64,000 nt of DNA. Source: Bradyrhizobium sp. Ec3.3 (GTDB lineage: Bacteria > Pseudomonadota > Alphaproteobacteria > Rhizobiales > Xanthobacteraceae). Shown piece after piece: positions 7,465-16,925 of the stretch (positions are counted from its first letter, which is position 1; each line of letters starts with the position of its first letter). The notes beneath the pieces are model-generated. The model saw nothing but the letters and a program-made list of their open reading frames with translations. It was not told the DNA's origin and did not search any database. The position numbers and the translations under genes were made by a program. The stretch is from contig NZ_AXAS01000049.1 of the NCBI RefSeq assembly GCF_000472925.1, positions 1-64,000 on the forward strand. Direction: 5' to 3'.

Positions 7465-9180
7465 TCACTGGACGGAGAACACGAAGAGCGAACCGCCCTC
7501 GGGAGCTGCGGCCGTCATCTTCCCGCCGATGCCGCCCAGGAATGCGGGCATCGCAGCGGTGCGACCGACGACGATGGCCACATATTGCTTGCCGTCGACC
7601 TGATAGGTCACGGGACCTGCACCAATGCCGGAGCCGAGATTCTTGCTCCAGAGCACCTTACCGGACTTCGCATCGATGGCGCGGAAATCGCCATGGATGT
7701 TACCGGCAAACACCAGGCCGCCAGCCGTGGTCAGCGTGCCACCGTTGAACGGCAGGTCTTCCTTGATGGACCAGACCTTCTTCTGCGCGACCGGATCCCA
7801 GGCCACGAGCTCGCCCATGAAGCCGCCGGGGCCTTCCTTGGGCGGGAACTCACCACCCAGATAGAACACGCCGCGCTTGTAGGAAATGTCGCTCACCGAC
7901 CAGTCCATGCAAACATTGTTGGACGGGATGTAGACGAGACCGGTCTGCGGATTGAACGACATCGGCTGCCAGTTCTTGCCGCCGATCAGGTTCGGACAGA
8001 CGTCCTTGATGGGATGGCCTGGTCCCGGACGCTTCTCGGGGTCTTCGACCGCACGCATGGTGGCGACGTCCCACTTCTGCGCCCAGTTCGAGAAGACATA
8101 TTTTTCTGCCGAAAGAACCTTGCCGGTCTCGCGGTTGGCGACGAAAAAGAAGCCGTTGCGATCCGCCTTCATCAGCGCCGGAACGTTGCTGCCGCCGATA
8201 TTGAGGTCGGCGAGCACGGCCTCGTTGACGCCGTCATAGTCCCAGGCATCGGCCGGCGTGGTCTGGATGTGCCACTTGATCCTGCCGGTGTTGGGGTCGA
8301 GGGCGAGCGTGGACGCCGTATAGAGATTGGTCAGCTTGCCGAAATCGCCATTGCCCGTCGAGCGGACAGCCGAGTTCCACGGAGCGGGATTGCTGGTACC
8401 CCAATAGACCGTATCGCTCTTGGGATCATAGGAGCCGACCAGCCAGGCCGCACCGCCGCCGTGTTCGGCGGAGTCGCCCTTCCAGGTGTCGCCGCCTGGT
8501 TCGTCCGGTTTGGGGACGGTGAAGGTCTGCCACATCTGCTTGCCAGTGTTGATGTCGAACGCGAGCAGCGCGCCGCGCACGCCATACTCGCCGCCGCCGA
8601 AGCCTGTGATGACCCTGTCGCGAACGACGAGCGGCGGCGAAGTGATGACCGAACCCTGCTTGTAGTCGACCACCTTGGCGGTCCACAGCGACTTGCCGGT
8701 CGCAGCATCGAGCGCCGTCAGCTTGCCGTCGAGGCGGCCGACGAAGATCTTGCCGTCGGCGTAGGTGACGCCGCGATTGTTCACGTCGCAGCAGGCGTAT
8801 TGCAGCACGTCATCGGGAATGTCGGGCTCCCAGGTCCATTTGCGCGCGCCGGTCGCGGCATCGAGCGCGTAGACGTATTTCGGGCCCCAGGAGCTCGAGA
8901 CGTAGAGCGTGTTGCCGATCACGATCGGCGAGGATTCGTTCGAGCGCAGCGACGCCAGCGAGAACGAATAGGCGAGCGTCAGCTTGCCGGCGTTCTCGGT
9001 GTTGATCTGATTGAGCGGGCTGAAGCGCGTGTTGCCATAGTCGTGGCCGGAAACCGCCCACTGGTTCGCATCGGATTGCGCCTTGAGCACCGAGTCGTTG
9101 GCGCGAACGCCCGACGTGCTGGCGGCCAGCATCGCAATCATCGAAATGCCAGCCAAAAAGCCCTTCGTTCCAAAGGTCAT
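7465..9180 (-). CDS. PQQ-dependent alcohol dehydrogenase, lanthanide-type ligand set
   Basis: Periplasmic quinoprotein of 571 residues that oxidises alcohols and passes electrons to a cytochrome c. A signal peptide covers about 1-27. The rest is an eight-bladed propeller with repeated 'ALDAATGxxxW' blades. The adjacent-cysteine pair that contacts PQQ is C130-C131. Metal ligands by alignment with the family are Glu198 (GGGEYG), Asn264 (GTSNPAPWN), and Asp314 plus Asp316 in WDYDGVNE. Calcium-type MxaF has Ala at the 316 position; XoxF, ExaF and PedH have Asp. I therefore infer a lanthanide-dependent enzyme. The ATG at 9180 has GGAGGGA upstream; a longer frame to 9213 has none. The neighbouring fusion cytochrome and response regulators fit an Exa/Xox-type module. 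The substrate (methanol, ethanol or other) cannot be told from sequence. Confidence 0.92.
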   Translation of the reverse strand: MTFGTKGFLAGISMIAMLAASTSGVRANDSVLKAQSDANQWAVSGHDYGNTRFSPLNQINTENAGKLTLAYSFSLASLRSNESSPIVIGNTLYVSSSWGPKYVYALDAATGARKWTWEPDIPDDVLQYACCDVNNRGVTYADGKIFVGRLDGKLTALDAATGKSLWTAKVVDYKQGSVITSPPLVVRDRVITGFGGGEYGVRGALLAFDINTGKQMWQTFTVPKPDEPGGDTWKGDSAEHGGGAAWLVGSYDPKSDTVYWGTSNPAPWNSAVRSTGNGDFGKLTNLYTASTLALDPNTGRIKWHIQTTPADAWDYDGVNEAVLADLNIGGSNVPALMKADRNGFFFVANRETGKVLSAEKYVFSNWAQKWDVATMRAVEDPEKRPGPGHPIKDVCPNLIGGKNWQPMSFNPQTGLVYIPSNNVCMDWSVSDISYKRGVFYLGGEFPPKEGPGGFMGELVAWDPVAQKKVWSIKEDLPFNGGTLTTAGGLVFAGNIHGDFRAIDAKSGKVLWSKNLGSGIGAGPVTYQVDGKQYVAIVVGRTAAMPAFLGGIGGKMTAAAPEGGSLFVFSVQ

Positions 9181-9474
9181 GTATTCCCTCCGCGGTGTTG
9201 GTGTGCACGCCATGTTGGGCGCCTGAGCGCGCTGCGCTCGTGATGCGCAGTTTGTCTGCGATCCATCGTTGGAAATTACAGCATCGGCTTGGCGCGCTTA
9301 GTATAGGCGGAAGGTAGTAGTGCAAATCACTGGCGGCGTTTGCCGCTCATCTCGTTGTCGACGCTCGCGTCTTGCCATTATTTTGCAGCTCGCAATGCGC
9401 GATCGGATTTGCGGCAACATCGTGCCGCGATCCGATCGTTGCACCTGACGTCGCGCGTCGATCACCTGCGTCAA
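9181..9474. other. Upstream region of the PQQ dehydrogenase
   Basis: 294 bases between the dehydrogenase start and the end of coxG on the same strand. It presumably holds the dehydrogenase promoter. I see no gene and no strong operator-like palindrome here. Confidence 0.4.
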
Positions 9475-9924
9475 TCACGATGATGGCGCTACCACAGTCG
9501 CAAAGCTCTCGAAGAAATTCGCGGCCAGCTTCTTCGACGTCGAATCGATCAGCCGCGAGCCGAGTTGCGCGAGCTTGCCGCCGATCTGCGCGTCGGTCTC
9601 GTAGTGCAGGATGGTGACGTCGGGCGATTCTTCCTCGAGCCTGACTTTCGCGCCGCCCTTGGCGAAACCTGCGACGCCGCCGGCGCCTTCGCCGATGATG
9701 CGATAGCCGTTGGGCGCGTCGATATCGGCCAGCGTCACCTTGCCGCTGAACGTCGCCTTCACCGGACCAACCTTCAGCACCACGGTTGCCGTCATTTCCG
9801 TCGGCGATGCCATCTCGAGCGATTGGCAGCCGGGAATGCAGCGCCTGAGAATGTCGGGATCGTTGAGCGCAGCCCACACCTTGGCCTTCGACGCCGGGAT
9901 CCGCTGACTGTCGTTCATCTGCAT
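9475..9924 (-). CDS. coxG: CoxG family SRPBCC protein
   Basis: A 149-residue START/SRPBCC-fold protein of the carbon monoxide dehydrogenase subunit G family. In form I cox clusters CoxG helps place the enzyme at the membrane (known for Oligotropha/Afipia). Family features seen are the N-terminal 'RIPASKAKVWAALNDPDILRRCIPGCQSLE'-type block (here residues about 6-36), VGPVKATFSGKV and FFESFA near the end. The start is the ATG at 9924, 9 bases after AGGAGG; the ATG at 9918 is an alternative. It is divergent from coxSLM with a 508-base gap, so the two halves could share a control region. It lacks the C-terminal membrane tail found in longer CoxG proteins. Confidence 0.85.
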   Translation of the reverse strand: MQMNDSQRIPASKAKVWAALNDPDILRRCIPGCQSLEMASPTEMTATVVLKVGPVKATFSGKVTLADIDAPNGYRIIGEGAGGVAGFAKGGAKVRLEEESPDVTILHYETDAQIGGKLAQLGSRLIDSTSKKLAANFFESFATVVAPSS

Positions 9925-10432
9925 CGCTTCCACCCTCCTGTTTGCTTGTAGGGCTCGACTAGGGGGTGGCGTCCGCTTTCGATCAATCGCCAGCAAGTAC
10001 TAGGGCGCCCCAATCGCCGCGACGGCCGGACCCTGCCAGAGGCGCCTCCAATAAAATCAATGACTTAGCTCGCAAAAACCTACTACCAAGATCGCGATTA
10101 CAAAGCCGTGAGCGCGTGCTCCTATTCGCTCAACGAACAAGGCATCAAAGGGAGAAACGACGCGCGACAGGGCTGAGGTCCGAGCGCGAGCGACGTCGCG
10201 CGGCGGCATGGAAGGCACGCCGACGCAGGCGCGAAGCAGATCTTTCCGAAAGCGTCTCACGGGCCGCGCCACGCAGCTGGCGGCGGCACGAAACGTCATG
10301 ATCGAATCGCGCACCTTCGACTGGCCGCGATGACCTTTCCATGACGCGCGGTCCCCAAAATCCCAGTTGCAAAGTTCCGTTCGCGCTGTCTCTAATTGGA
10401 ATAACGACAAAACACATATGGGAGGTACTCAC
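9925..10432. other. Divergent control region coxG / coxSLM
   Basis: 508 bases without a convincing gene. Open frames on both strands (for example 9966-10301 + and 10057-10410 -) are Arg/Ala-rich, lack good ribosome sites and look like chance. The last 60 bases before coxS are AT-richer and probably hold its promoter. Confidence 0.4.
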
Positions 10433-10918
<486 letters not shown>

Positions 10919-11001
10919 GCGGCGACCTCGCCTAATCGAGCAACCGCCGCAGCTTTCGATGGAAAGCGCGGTCAAACAAATTCCGGTCGGGAGGACAGGA
11001 C

Positions 11002-13344
11002 ATGGGTGTTGAAGGCATCGGCGCAAGCGTTGTGCGCAAGGAAGACAAGCGTTTCATTACCGGCAAGGGCCGGTATGTCGACGACGTCAAGCTACCGGGC
11101 ATGACGTATGCCCATTTCATCCGCAGCCCCCACGCGCACGCCAAGGTGAAAGGCATCGACGCCTCCGCGGCGTTGAAGCTGCCGGGCGTGGTCGCGGTGC
11201 TCAACGGCAAGCAGATCGTCGACGACAAGGTCGGCAACCTCATCTGCGGCTGGGCCATCACCTCCAAGGATGGCAGCCCGATGAAGATGGGCGCATGGCC
11301 GGCGATGGCGCCGGAAACGGTGCGCTTCGTCGGCCAGGCGGTCGCGGTCGTGATCGCCGAAAGCAAGAACCTGGCGCGTGACGCCGCCGAAGCCGTGGTC
11401 GTCGACTACGAGGAACTGCCCGCTGTCGCGAACGTGACCGACGCGATCAAGGCCGGCGCACCTCAACTCCATCCCGAGGCACCCGGCAACCAGATCTATG
11501 ACTGGGTCATCGGCGACGAGAATGCCGTGAACGACGCCTTCTCGAAGGCGGCCAATGTGGTGAAGCTTGACCTCACCAACAACCGCCTCGCGCCGAACCC
11601 GATGGAGCCGCGCTCGGCGGTTGCCGACTACAACGAGGCGGAAGAGCATTTCACGCTCTACACGACATCGCAGAATCCGCATGTCGCGCGGCTCGTGCTG
11701 TCGGCCTTCTACAACATCGCGCCCGAGCACAAGCTGCGCGTGATCGCACCCGATGTCGGTGGCGGCTTCGGCTCCAAGATCTACATCTACCCCGAGGAGA
11801 TGGTGGCGCTGTGGGCGTCGAAGAAGACCGGCCGTCCGGTGAAGTGGACCGGCGACCGCACCGAGGCCTTCCTCACCGACGCGCATGGTCGCGACCATGT
11901 CACGCATGCGGAGATGGCGTTCGACGCCAACAACAAGATCACCGGCCTGAAGGTCAAAACCTACGCCAATTTCGGCGCCTATATGTCGCTGTTCTCCTCG
12001 GCGGTGCCGACCTATCTCTACGCGACGCTGCTGTCGGGCCAGTACGACATCCCGGCGATCCATGCCGAGGTGATCGCCGTCTACACCAACACCACGCCGG
12101 TCGATGCCTATCGCGGCGCGGGCCGGCCCGAGGCGAGCTACCTGGTCGAACGGATGATGGAGACGGCGGCACGGCAACTGAATGTCGATCCTGCCGCGCT
12201 GCGCAAGACGAACTTCATCACCCAGTTCCCGCATCAGACGCCGGTCATCATGGCCTATGACACCGGCGACTTTAATGCTTCGCTCGATGCAGCCATGAAA
12301 GCGATCGACTATGCCGGCTTCGCAGGCCGCAAGGCGCAGGCGAAGGCCCAAGGCAAGCTGCGCGGCATCGGCGTCTCCTGCTACATCGAGGCCTGCGGCA
12401 TCGCTCCGTCGAAGGCGGTCGGCAGCCTGGGCGCCGGCGTCGGCTTGTGGGAATCGGCCGAGGTACGCGTCAACCCGGTCGGCACCATCGAGGTCCTGAC
12501 CGGTTCACACAGCCACGGCCAGGGCCATGAGACGGCGTTCGCTCAGCTCATTTCGGAACGCTTAGGGGTTCCGATCAGCCAGGTCTCGATCGTCCATGGC
12601 GACACCGACAAGGTGCAGTTCGGCATGGGCACCTACGGCTCGCGCTCCGCGGCCGTCGGTCTCACCGCGATCCTGAAAGCGATGGAGAAGGTCGAGTCCA
12701 AGGCCAAGAAGATCGCGGCCCATCAGCTCGAAGCCTCGGAAGCCGACATCGTCATCGAGAATGGCGAGTTCAAGGTCACCGGCACCGACAAGTCGATCGC
12801 GCTGCCGATGGTCGCGCTCGCGGCCTATACGGCGCACAATCTACCTGACGGGATGGAGCCGGGCCTGAAGGAAAGCGCCTTCTACGACCCCTCCAACTTC
12901 ACCTTCCCGGCCGGCGCCTACATCTGCGAGCTCGAGGTCGATCCCGCCACTGGCAAGACGTCGTTCGTCAACTTCGTGGCGGCCGACGATTTCGGGCGCC
13001 TGATCAATCCGATGATCGTCGAGGGCCAGGTCCATGGCGGCCTCGCACAAGGCATCGGCCAGGCGCTGCTCGAGCACGCCGTCTATGACGCCAACGGACA
13101 GCCGATCACGGCCTCGTTCATGGATTACACCATGCCGCGCGCCGACGATCTGCCGTCGTTCAAGCTCAGCCACACCACGACCCTTTGTCCCGGCAATCCG
13201 CTCGGCATCAAGGGCTGCGGCGAGGCCGGCGCGATCGGCGCGTCCGCGGCCGTGATCAACGCGATCACGGACGCGATCGGCAAGAACAATTTGGAAATGC
13301 CCGCGACCCCTGACCGGGTGTGGCGCACGATCCACGCGGCTTAA
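11002..13344 (+). CDS. coxL: Molybdenum hydroxylase large subunit, form II CoxL
   Basis: A 780-residue large subunit of the xanthine dehydrogenase/CO dehydrogenase family that binds the Mo-molybdopterin cytosine dinucleotide cofactor. Seen: the N-terminal hammerhead domain (RFITGKGRYVDD onward), cofactor loops DVGGGFGSK (about 251) and GQGHETAF, and the C-terminal GCGEAGAIG with the catalytic Glu. The active-site loop is AYRGAGR at 369-375. True form I CO dehydrogenases carry AYxCSFR with the Cys-bound Cu; AYRGAGR marks form II. Form II enzymes often prefer other substrates, so CO oxidation is not assured. The start is an ATG 83 bases after coxS, and coxM begins 14 bases after its stop. Confidence 0.93.
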   Translation: MGVEGIGASVVRKEDKRFITGKGRYVDDVKLPGMTYAHFIRSPHAHAKVKGIDASAALKLPGVVAVLNGKQIVDDKVGNLICGWAITSKDGSPMKMGAWPAMAPETVRFVGQAVAVVIAESKNLARDAAEAVVVDYEELPAVANVTDAIKAGAPQLHPEAPGNQIYDWVIGDENAVNDAFSKAANVVKLDLTNNRLAPNPMEPRSAVADYNEAEEHFTLYTTSQNPHVARLVLSAFYNIAPEHKLRVIAPDVGGGFGSKIYIYPEEMVALWASKKTGRPVKWTGDRTEAFLTDAHGRDHVTHAEMAFDANNKITGLKVKTYANFGAYMSLFSSAVPTYLYATLLSGQYDIPAIHAEVIAVYTNTTPVDAYRGAGRPEASYLVERMMETAARQLNVDPAALRKTNFITQFPHQTPVIMAYDTGDFNASLDAAMKAIDYAGFAGRKAQAKAQGKLRGIGVSCYIEACGIAPSKAVGSLGAGVGLWESAEVRVNPVGTIEVLTGSHSHGQGHETAFAQLISERLGVPISQVSIVHGDTDKVQFGMGTYGSRSAAVGLTAILKAMEKVESKAKKIAAHQLEASEADIVIENGEFKVTGTDKSIALPMVALAAYTAHNLPDGMEPGLKESAFYDPSNFTFPAGAYICELEVDPATGKTSFVNFVAADDFGRLINPMIVEGQVHGGLAQGIGQALLEHAVYDANGQPITASFMDYTMPRADDLPSFKLSHTTTLCPGNPLGIKGCGEAGAIGASAAVINAITDAIGKNNLEMPATPDRVWRTIHAA

Positions 13345-13358
13345 GAGGAGGAACGAAG

Positions 13359-14159
13359 ATGTACCAGACCACTTATCATCGTGCCTCCTCTGTCGACGAG
13401 GCAGCCGCGCTGTTCGCCAAGGGCAGCGAGGCAAAATATCTCTCCGGCGGCCAGACGCTGCTGCCGGTGATGAAGCAGCGGCTCGCCAGCCCCTCCGACG
13501 TGATCGACCTTGCGAAGATCAAGGAGCTGATCGGCGTTGATGCCTCCGGCGACACGCTGACCATCAAGGCCGCGACGCCGCATTACGACGTCGCGACCAG
13601 CGACGCCGCGATGAAGGCGATCCCGGCGGTTGCGTATCTGGCCTCACTGATCGGCGATCCCGCGGTGCGCTATCGCGGCACGATCGGCGGCTCGCTCGCC
13701 AACAACGATCCGGCCGCCGACTATCCGGCCGCCGTGCTGGCGCTGGGTGCGACGATCAAGACCAACAAGCGCTCGATCGCGGCGGACGACTACTTCAAGG
13801 GCCTGTTCGCGACCGCCCTTGAGGACGGCGAGATCATCACCGCCGTGTCGTTCCCGGTTCCGGCGAAGGCGGGTTACGCCAAATTCCCGCACCCGGCCTC
13901 GCGCTTCGCACTGACCGGCGTGTTCGTTGCCCAGACCAAGTCGGGCGACGTCCGGGTGGCCGTGACCGGCGCCTCGCAGAGCGGCGTGATGCGCGTTGGC
14001 GCGATCGAAGCCGCGCTCAAGGCGAACTGGGCGGCGTCAAGCATCGACGGCGTGACGATCCCGGCAAGCGGCTTGCTCTCCGATCTGCACGGCTCGTCCG
14101 ACTACCGCGCCAATCTGATCAAGGTGATGGCGCAGCGCGCGGTGGCCGCCGCGGGCTGA
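13359..14159 (+). CDS. coxM: CO-dehydrogenase-type FAD subunit
   Basis: A 266-residue FAD-binding subunit of the molybdenum hydroxylase. Typical FAD-contact motifs are LSGGQTLLPVMKQRL (about 29-43) and TIGGSLANNDPAADYPAA (about 108-125), followed by the CO-DH flavoprotein C-terminal domain. ATG at 13359 follows GAGGAGG with good spacing; a frame open to 13320 overlaps coxL and is unlikely to be used. It is the last gene of coxS-coxL-coxM, followed by a strong terminator. No coxD/E/F maturation genes are present in the window. Confidence 0.93.
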   Translation: MYQTTYHRASSVDEAAALFAKGSEAKYLSGGQTLLPVMKQRLASPSDVIDLAKIKELIGVDASGDTLTIKAATPHYDVATSDAAMKAIPAVAYLASLIGDPAVRYRGTIGGSLANNDPAADYPAAVLALGATIKTNKRSIAADDYFKGLFATALEDGEIITAVSFPVPAKAGYAKFPHPASRFALTGVFVAQTKSGDVRVAVTGASQSGVMRVGAIEAALKANWAASSIDGVTIPASGLLSDLHGSSDYRANLIKVMAQRAVAAAG

Positions 14160-14190
14160 TCGCGCTTTAGCGTCTCGACGCAAATTTTCC

Positions 14191-14222
14191 GCGGCGCGCA
14201 GCAATGCGCGCCGCTTTTATTA
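14191..14222 (+). terminator. Rho-independent terminator of the coxSLM operon
   Basis: Perfect 10-bp stem GCGGCGCGCA (14191-14200) / TGCGCGCCGC (14205-14214), loop GCAA, then TTTTATTA. It lies 31 bases after the coxM stop. Confidence 0.9.
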
Positions 14223-14363
14223 TGCGCCCATGCATCAAAAGCGCTTGCCTCGTCGGGTCGAAGGCGAGAAAATTTAATCGACGGATTAACTCGCCCCGCA
14301 GAGGAACGTCCAACGGGTGCCGCGTCTCGCGCGCCCGTCTTGCGACCCCGAGGAAACAACAAC

Positions 14364-15488
14364 GTGCTCGATCAATCAGCCCAGGAAAGATCAGAAGGCT
14401 CCTCCGTCCGCGCCTCCGGCCCGCTCGCAGGTTTCCGCATCGTCGAATTCGCGGGCATCGGCCCCGGCCCCTTCGCCTGCATGCTGCTCGCCGACATGGG
14501 CGCCGAGGTCGTCACGCTCGATCGCGTCGGCGCGAAGAAGAGCATGAAGTCGGTGGCCGGCCGCGGCCGCAAGGTGATCGAGCTCGACCTGAAGGACAAG
14601 GGCGCAATCGCGCAGGTTCTCGACCTGCTCGCCAACGCGGACGCGCTGATCGAAGGTTTCCGTCCCGGCGTGATGGAGCGGCTCGGGCTCGGACCCGATG
14701 TCGTGCTCGCGCGCAACCCAAAGCTCGTCTACGGCCGCATGACCGGCTGGGGCCAGGAAGGACCGCTCGCGAATGCCGCGGGCCACGACATCAACTACAT
14801 CTCCATTACCGGCGCGCTGGCCGCGATCGGCACGAAGGATGCGCCGGTGCCGCCGCTCAACCTGGTCGGCGATTTCGGCGGCGGCGCGCTTTATCTCGTG
14901 GTCGGCGTGCTCGCGGCGCTCCTGGAAGCGCAAAGGTCCGGCAAGGGCCAGGTGGTCGACACCGCGATGTGCGACGGCGCGGCCTCGCTGATGTCGTTCT
15001 TCTTCGACATGGCCGCGATGGGCCGCTGGACCGAAGGCCGCGACCAGAACTTTCTCGATGGCGGCGCGCATTTCTACGGCGTCTACGAATGCGCCTGCGG
15101 CCATTTCATCTCGATCGGCTCGATCGAGCCGCAATTCTACGCGCTGCTGCGGCAACACGCCGGGCTCACCGACGCCGATTTCGAGGCACAGATGGACCGC
15201 AAGGCCTGGCCGGCGCTGAAGGAGAAATTGAAGGCCGTCTTCAAGAGCAAAACGCGCGAGGACTGGTGCAGGATCATGGAAGGCACCGACATCTGCTTCG
15301 CGCCGGTGCTGACGATGTCGGAAGCCACCGAGCATCCGCACATGGTCGCGCGCAACGTCTTCATCGAGCGCCACGGCGTGAAGCAGCCGGCGCCCGCGCC
15401 GCGGTTCTCGCGCACGCCGTCAGTGGTTCGCGAGCCGGAAGCGGCGGACATTGGGACGGTGACGAGCGCGTGGAAGGCGGGGCGGTAG
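14364..15488 (+). CDS. CaiB/BaiF family enzyme, alpha-methylacyl-CoA racemase-like
   Basis: A 374-residue class III CoA-transferase-fold protein. It contains the racemase signature: AGHDINYI with the catalytic His and NLVGDFGGGAL with the catalytic Asp, in the relative positions known for MCR/AMACR (His126 and Asp156 in the mycobacterial enzyme). The expected reaction is epimerisation of 2-methylacyl-CoA thioesters in branched-chain lipid degradation. A true CoA transferase of this fold would carry the nucleophilic Asp in a different context. The GTG at 14364 follows GAGGA by about 8 bases. It stands alone between the cox terminator and a palindromic repeat, so no operon link to coxSLM is implied. 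Confidence 0.88.
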   Translation: MLDQSAQERSEGSSVRASGPLAGFRIVEFAGIGPGPFACMLLADMGAEVVTLDRVGAKKSMKSVAGRGRKVIELDLKDKGAIAQVLDLLANADALIEGFRPGVMERLGLGPDVVLARNPKLVYGRMTGWGQEGPLANAAGHDINYISITGALAAIGTKDAPVPPLNLVGDFGGGALYLVVGVLAALLEAQRSGKGQVVDTAMCDGAASLMSFFFDMAAMGRWTEGRDQNFLDGGAHFYGVYECACGHFISIGSIEPQFYALLRQHAGLTDADFEAQMDRKAWPALKEKLKAVFKSKTREDWCRIMEGTDICFAPVLTMSEATEHPHMVARNVFIERHGVKQPAPAPRFSRTPSVVREPEAADIGTVTSAWKAGR

Positions 15489-15512
15489 CGGCGCTGCCGC
15501 CGCACTCCCCGC

Positions 15513-15650
15513 TCGTCGTCCCGGGGCGCGCGAAGCGCGAGCCCGGGACCCATAACCACAGGAAGTGGTTTGACGAAGACTCTGGGTTACCGCTTTCGCG
15601 CCACAACCACTCCCTGGGGTTATGGGTCCCGGCCTTCGCCGGGACGACAG
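15513..15650. repeat. Palindromic intergenic repeat, family A copy 1
   Basis: About 138 bases with inverted ends (CGTCGTCCCGG... / ...GGGACGACAG) and inner arms around CCCATAACCACAGG and CCTGGGGTTATGGG. The interior closely matches the copy at 54317-54452. It lies between the converging ends of the racemase and hppD genes. Confidence 0.85.
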
Positions 15651-15685
15651 TTGTGTTTGATGAGACAGCGTGCCCAACAACGTGC

Positions 15686-16804
15686 TTAAGCCGCGTCGTC
15701 CACCTTCAGCACGCCGCGCCGAATCTGATCCTCCTCGATCGATTCGAACAGCGCCTTGAAATTCCCCTCGCCAAAGCCGTCGTCGCCCTTGCGCTGGATG
15801 AACTCAAAGAAGATCGGGCCGATCGCGTTCGCCGAGAAGATCTGGAGCAGCACCTTGGTCTGGCCGCCGTCGACGACACCCTCGCCGTCGATCAAAATGC
15901 CGTTGCGCTGCAATCGCGCGACGTCCTCGCCGTGCCTGGGCAGCCGCGCGTCGACCTTCTCGAAATAGGTGTCGGGCGGTGACGGCATGAAGGGCAGGCC
16001 GGCCTCACGCAGCCCCTCGATCGTGCCGTGGATCTCGCGGCAGCCGCAGGCGATGTGCTGGATGCCTTCGCCGCGATAGACCTTCAGATATTCTTCGATC
16101 TGACCGGACTCGCCCGCATCCTCGTTGATGGGAATGCGAATCTTGCCGTCGGGGCTGGTCAGCGCGCGCGAGAACAGGCCGGACGCGCGGCCCTCGATAT
16201 CGAAGAAGCGGATCTGGCGGAAGTTGAAGAGCTTCTCGTAGAAGCCAGCCCAGACATCCATGCGGCCGCGATGGACGTTGTGGGTGAGGTGATCGAGATA
16301 GAACAGGCCGGCGCCGACCGGGCGCGGGTCACGGGCGCCAAGCCATTCGAACTCGGCATCATAGGCCGAGCCTTTCGCGCCATAGCGATCGACGAGATAG
16401 AGGAGGCTGCCGCCGATGCCCTTGATCGCGGGCACATCCAGCGTCTTCTGCGCGGACGTTGCCTCGGCCGGCTCGGCGCCGAGCGCGATCGCGCGGTCAT
16501 AGGCCGCCTTCGCATCGACCACGCGGAACGCCATCGATGGCGCGCACGGCCCATGCGCGGCGACGAAATCGAAGCCATGCGTGCCGGGCTCCTCGTTGAC
16601 GAGGTAATTGATGTCACCCTGGCGATAGACTGTGATCTTCTTGGTGCGGTGGCGCGCGACGGGTGCAAAGCCCATCAGCGTGAACAGCGCGTGCAGCTCC
16701 TGCGGATTGGGATGGGCGTATTCGACGAACTCGAAGCCGTCGGTGCCCATCGGATTGTCGGCGCTGATGGTGGCGGGCGGTGCATCGTGCGGAAACGGAC
16801 CCAT
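15686..16804 (-). CDS. hppD: 4-Hydroxyphenylpyruvate dioxygenase
   Basis: A 372-residue non-haem iron dioxygenase that converts 4-hydroxyphenylpyruvate to homogentisate in tyrosine catabolism. Two vicinal-oxygen-chelate domains are seen. The C-terminal one carries the iron triad: His in LDHLTHNV, His in GIQHIACGC, Glu in IFFEFIQRKG. Length matches bacterial HPPD (about 350-380). ATG at 16804 is preceded by GGGAGAG. It is divergent from an Lrp/AsnC-type gene, its probable regulator, and separate from the hmgA-fahA operon whose substrate it makes. Confidence 0.96.
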   Translation of the reverse strand: MGPFPHDAPPATISADNPMGTDGFEFVEYAHPNPQELHALFTLMGFAPVARHRTKKITVYRQGDINYLVNEEPGTHGFDFVAAHGPCAPSMAFRVVDAKAAYDRAIALGAEPAEATSAQKTLDVPAIKGIGGSLLYLVDRYGAKGSAYDAEFEWLGARDPRPVGAGLFYLDHLTHNVHRGRMDVWAGFYEKLFNFRQIRFFDIEGRASGLFSRALTSPDGKIRIPINEDAGESGQIEEYLKVYRGEGIQHIACGCREIHGTIEGLREAGLPFMPSPPDTYFEKVDARLPRHGEDVARLQRNGILIDGEGVVDGGQTKVLLQIFSANAIGPIFFEFIQRKGDDGFGEGNFKALFESIEEDQIRRGVLKVDDAA

Positions 16805-16925
16805 TGGCGATCTCTCCCGGATTGTTCGCCTGAACTATCCTTCATGGGGCGCGCAATGGGCGTGCAAACGGGACGCGATTCCGGTAGCATATGCATGGTT
16901 TGTGCATGAAATGGACAAATGACGC
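16805..16925. promoter_or_regulatory. Divergent hppD/Lrp promoter region with palindrome
   Basis: 121 bases between divergent starts. An AT-containing inverted repeat, ATGCA (16891-16895) N7 TGCAT (16903-16907), lies close to the regulator start. It overlaps CATATGCATG and is a candidate Lrp-type binding site (inference). Confidence 0.45.

Noticed and set aside
7360..9243. A 627-codon plus-strand frame opposite the PQQ dehydrogenase
   Set aside because: Shadow frame; the minus strand has all quinoprotein ligands and a good ribosome site.
9966..10410. ORFs on both strands in the cox divergent region
   Set aside because: Arg/Ala-rich, mutually overlapping, no ribosome sites, no recognisable sequence.
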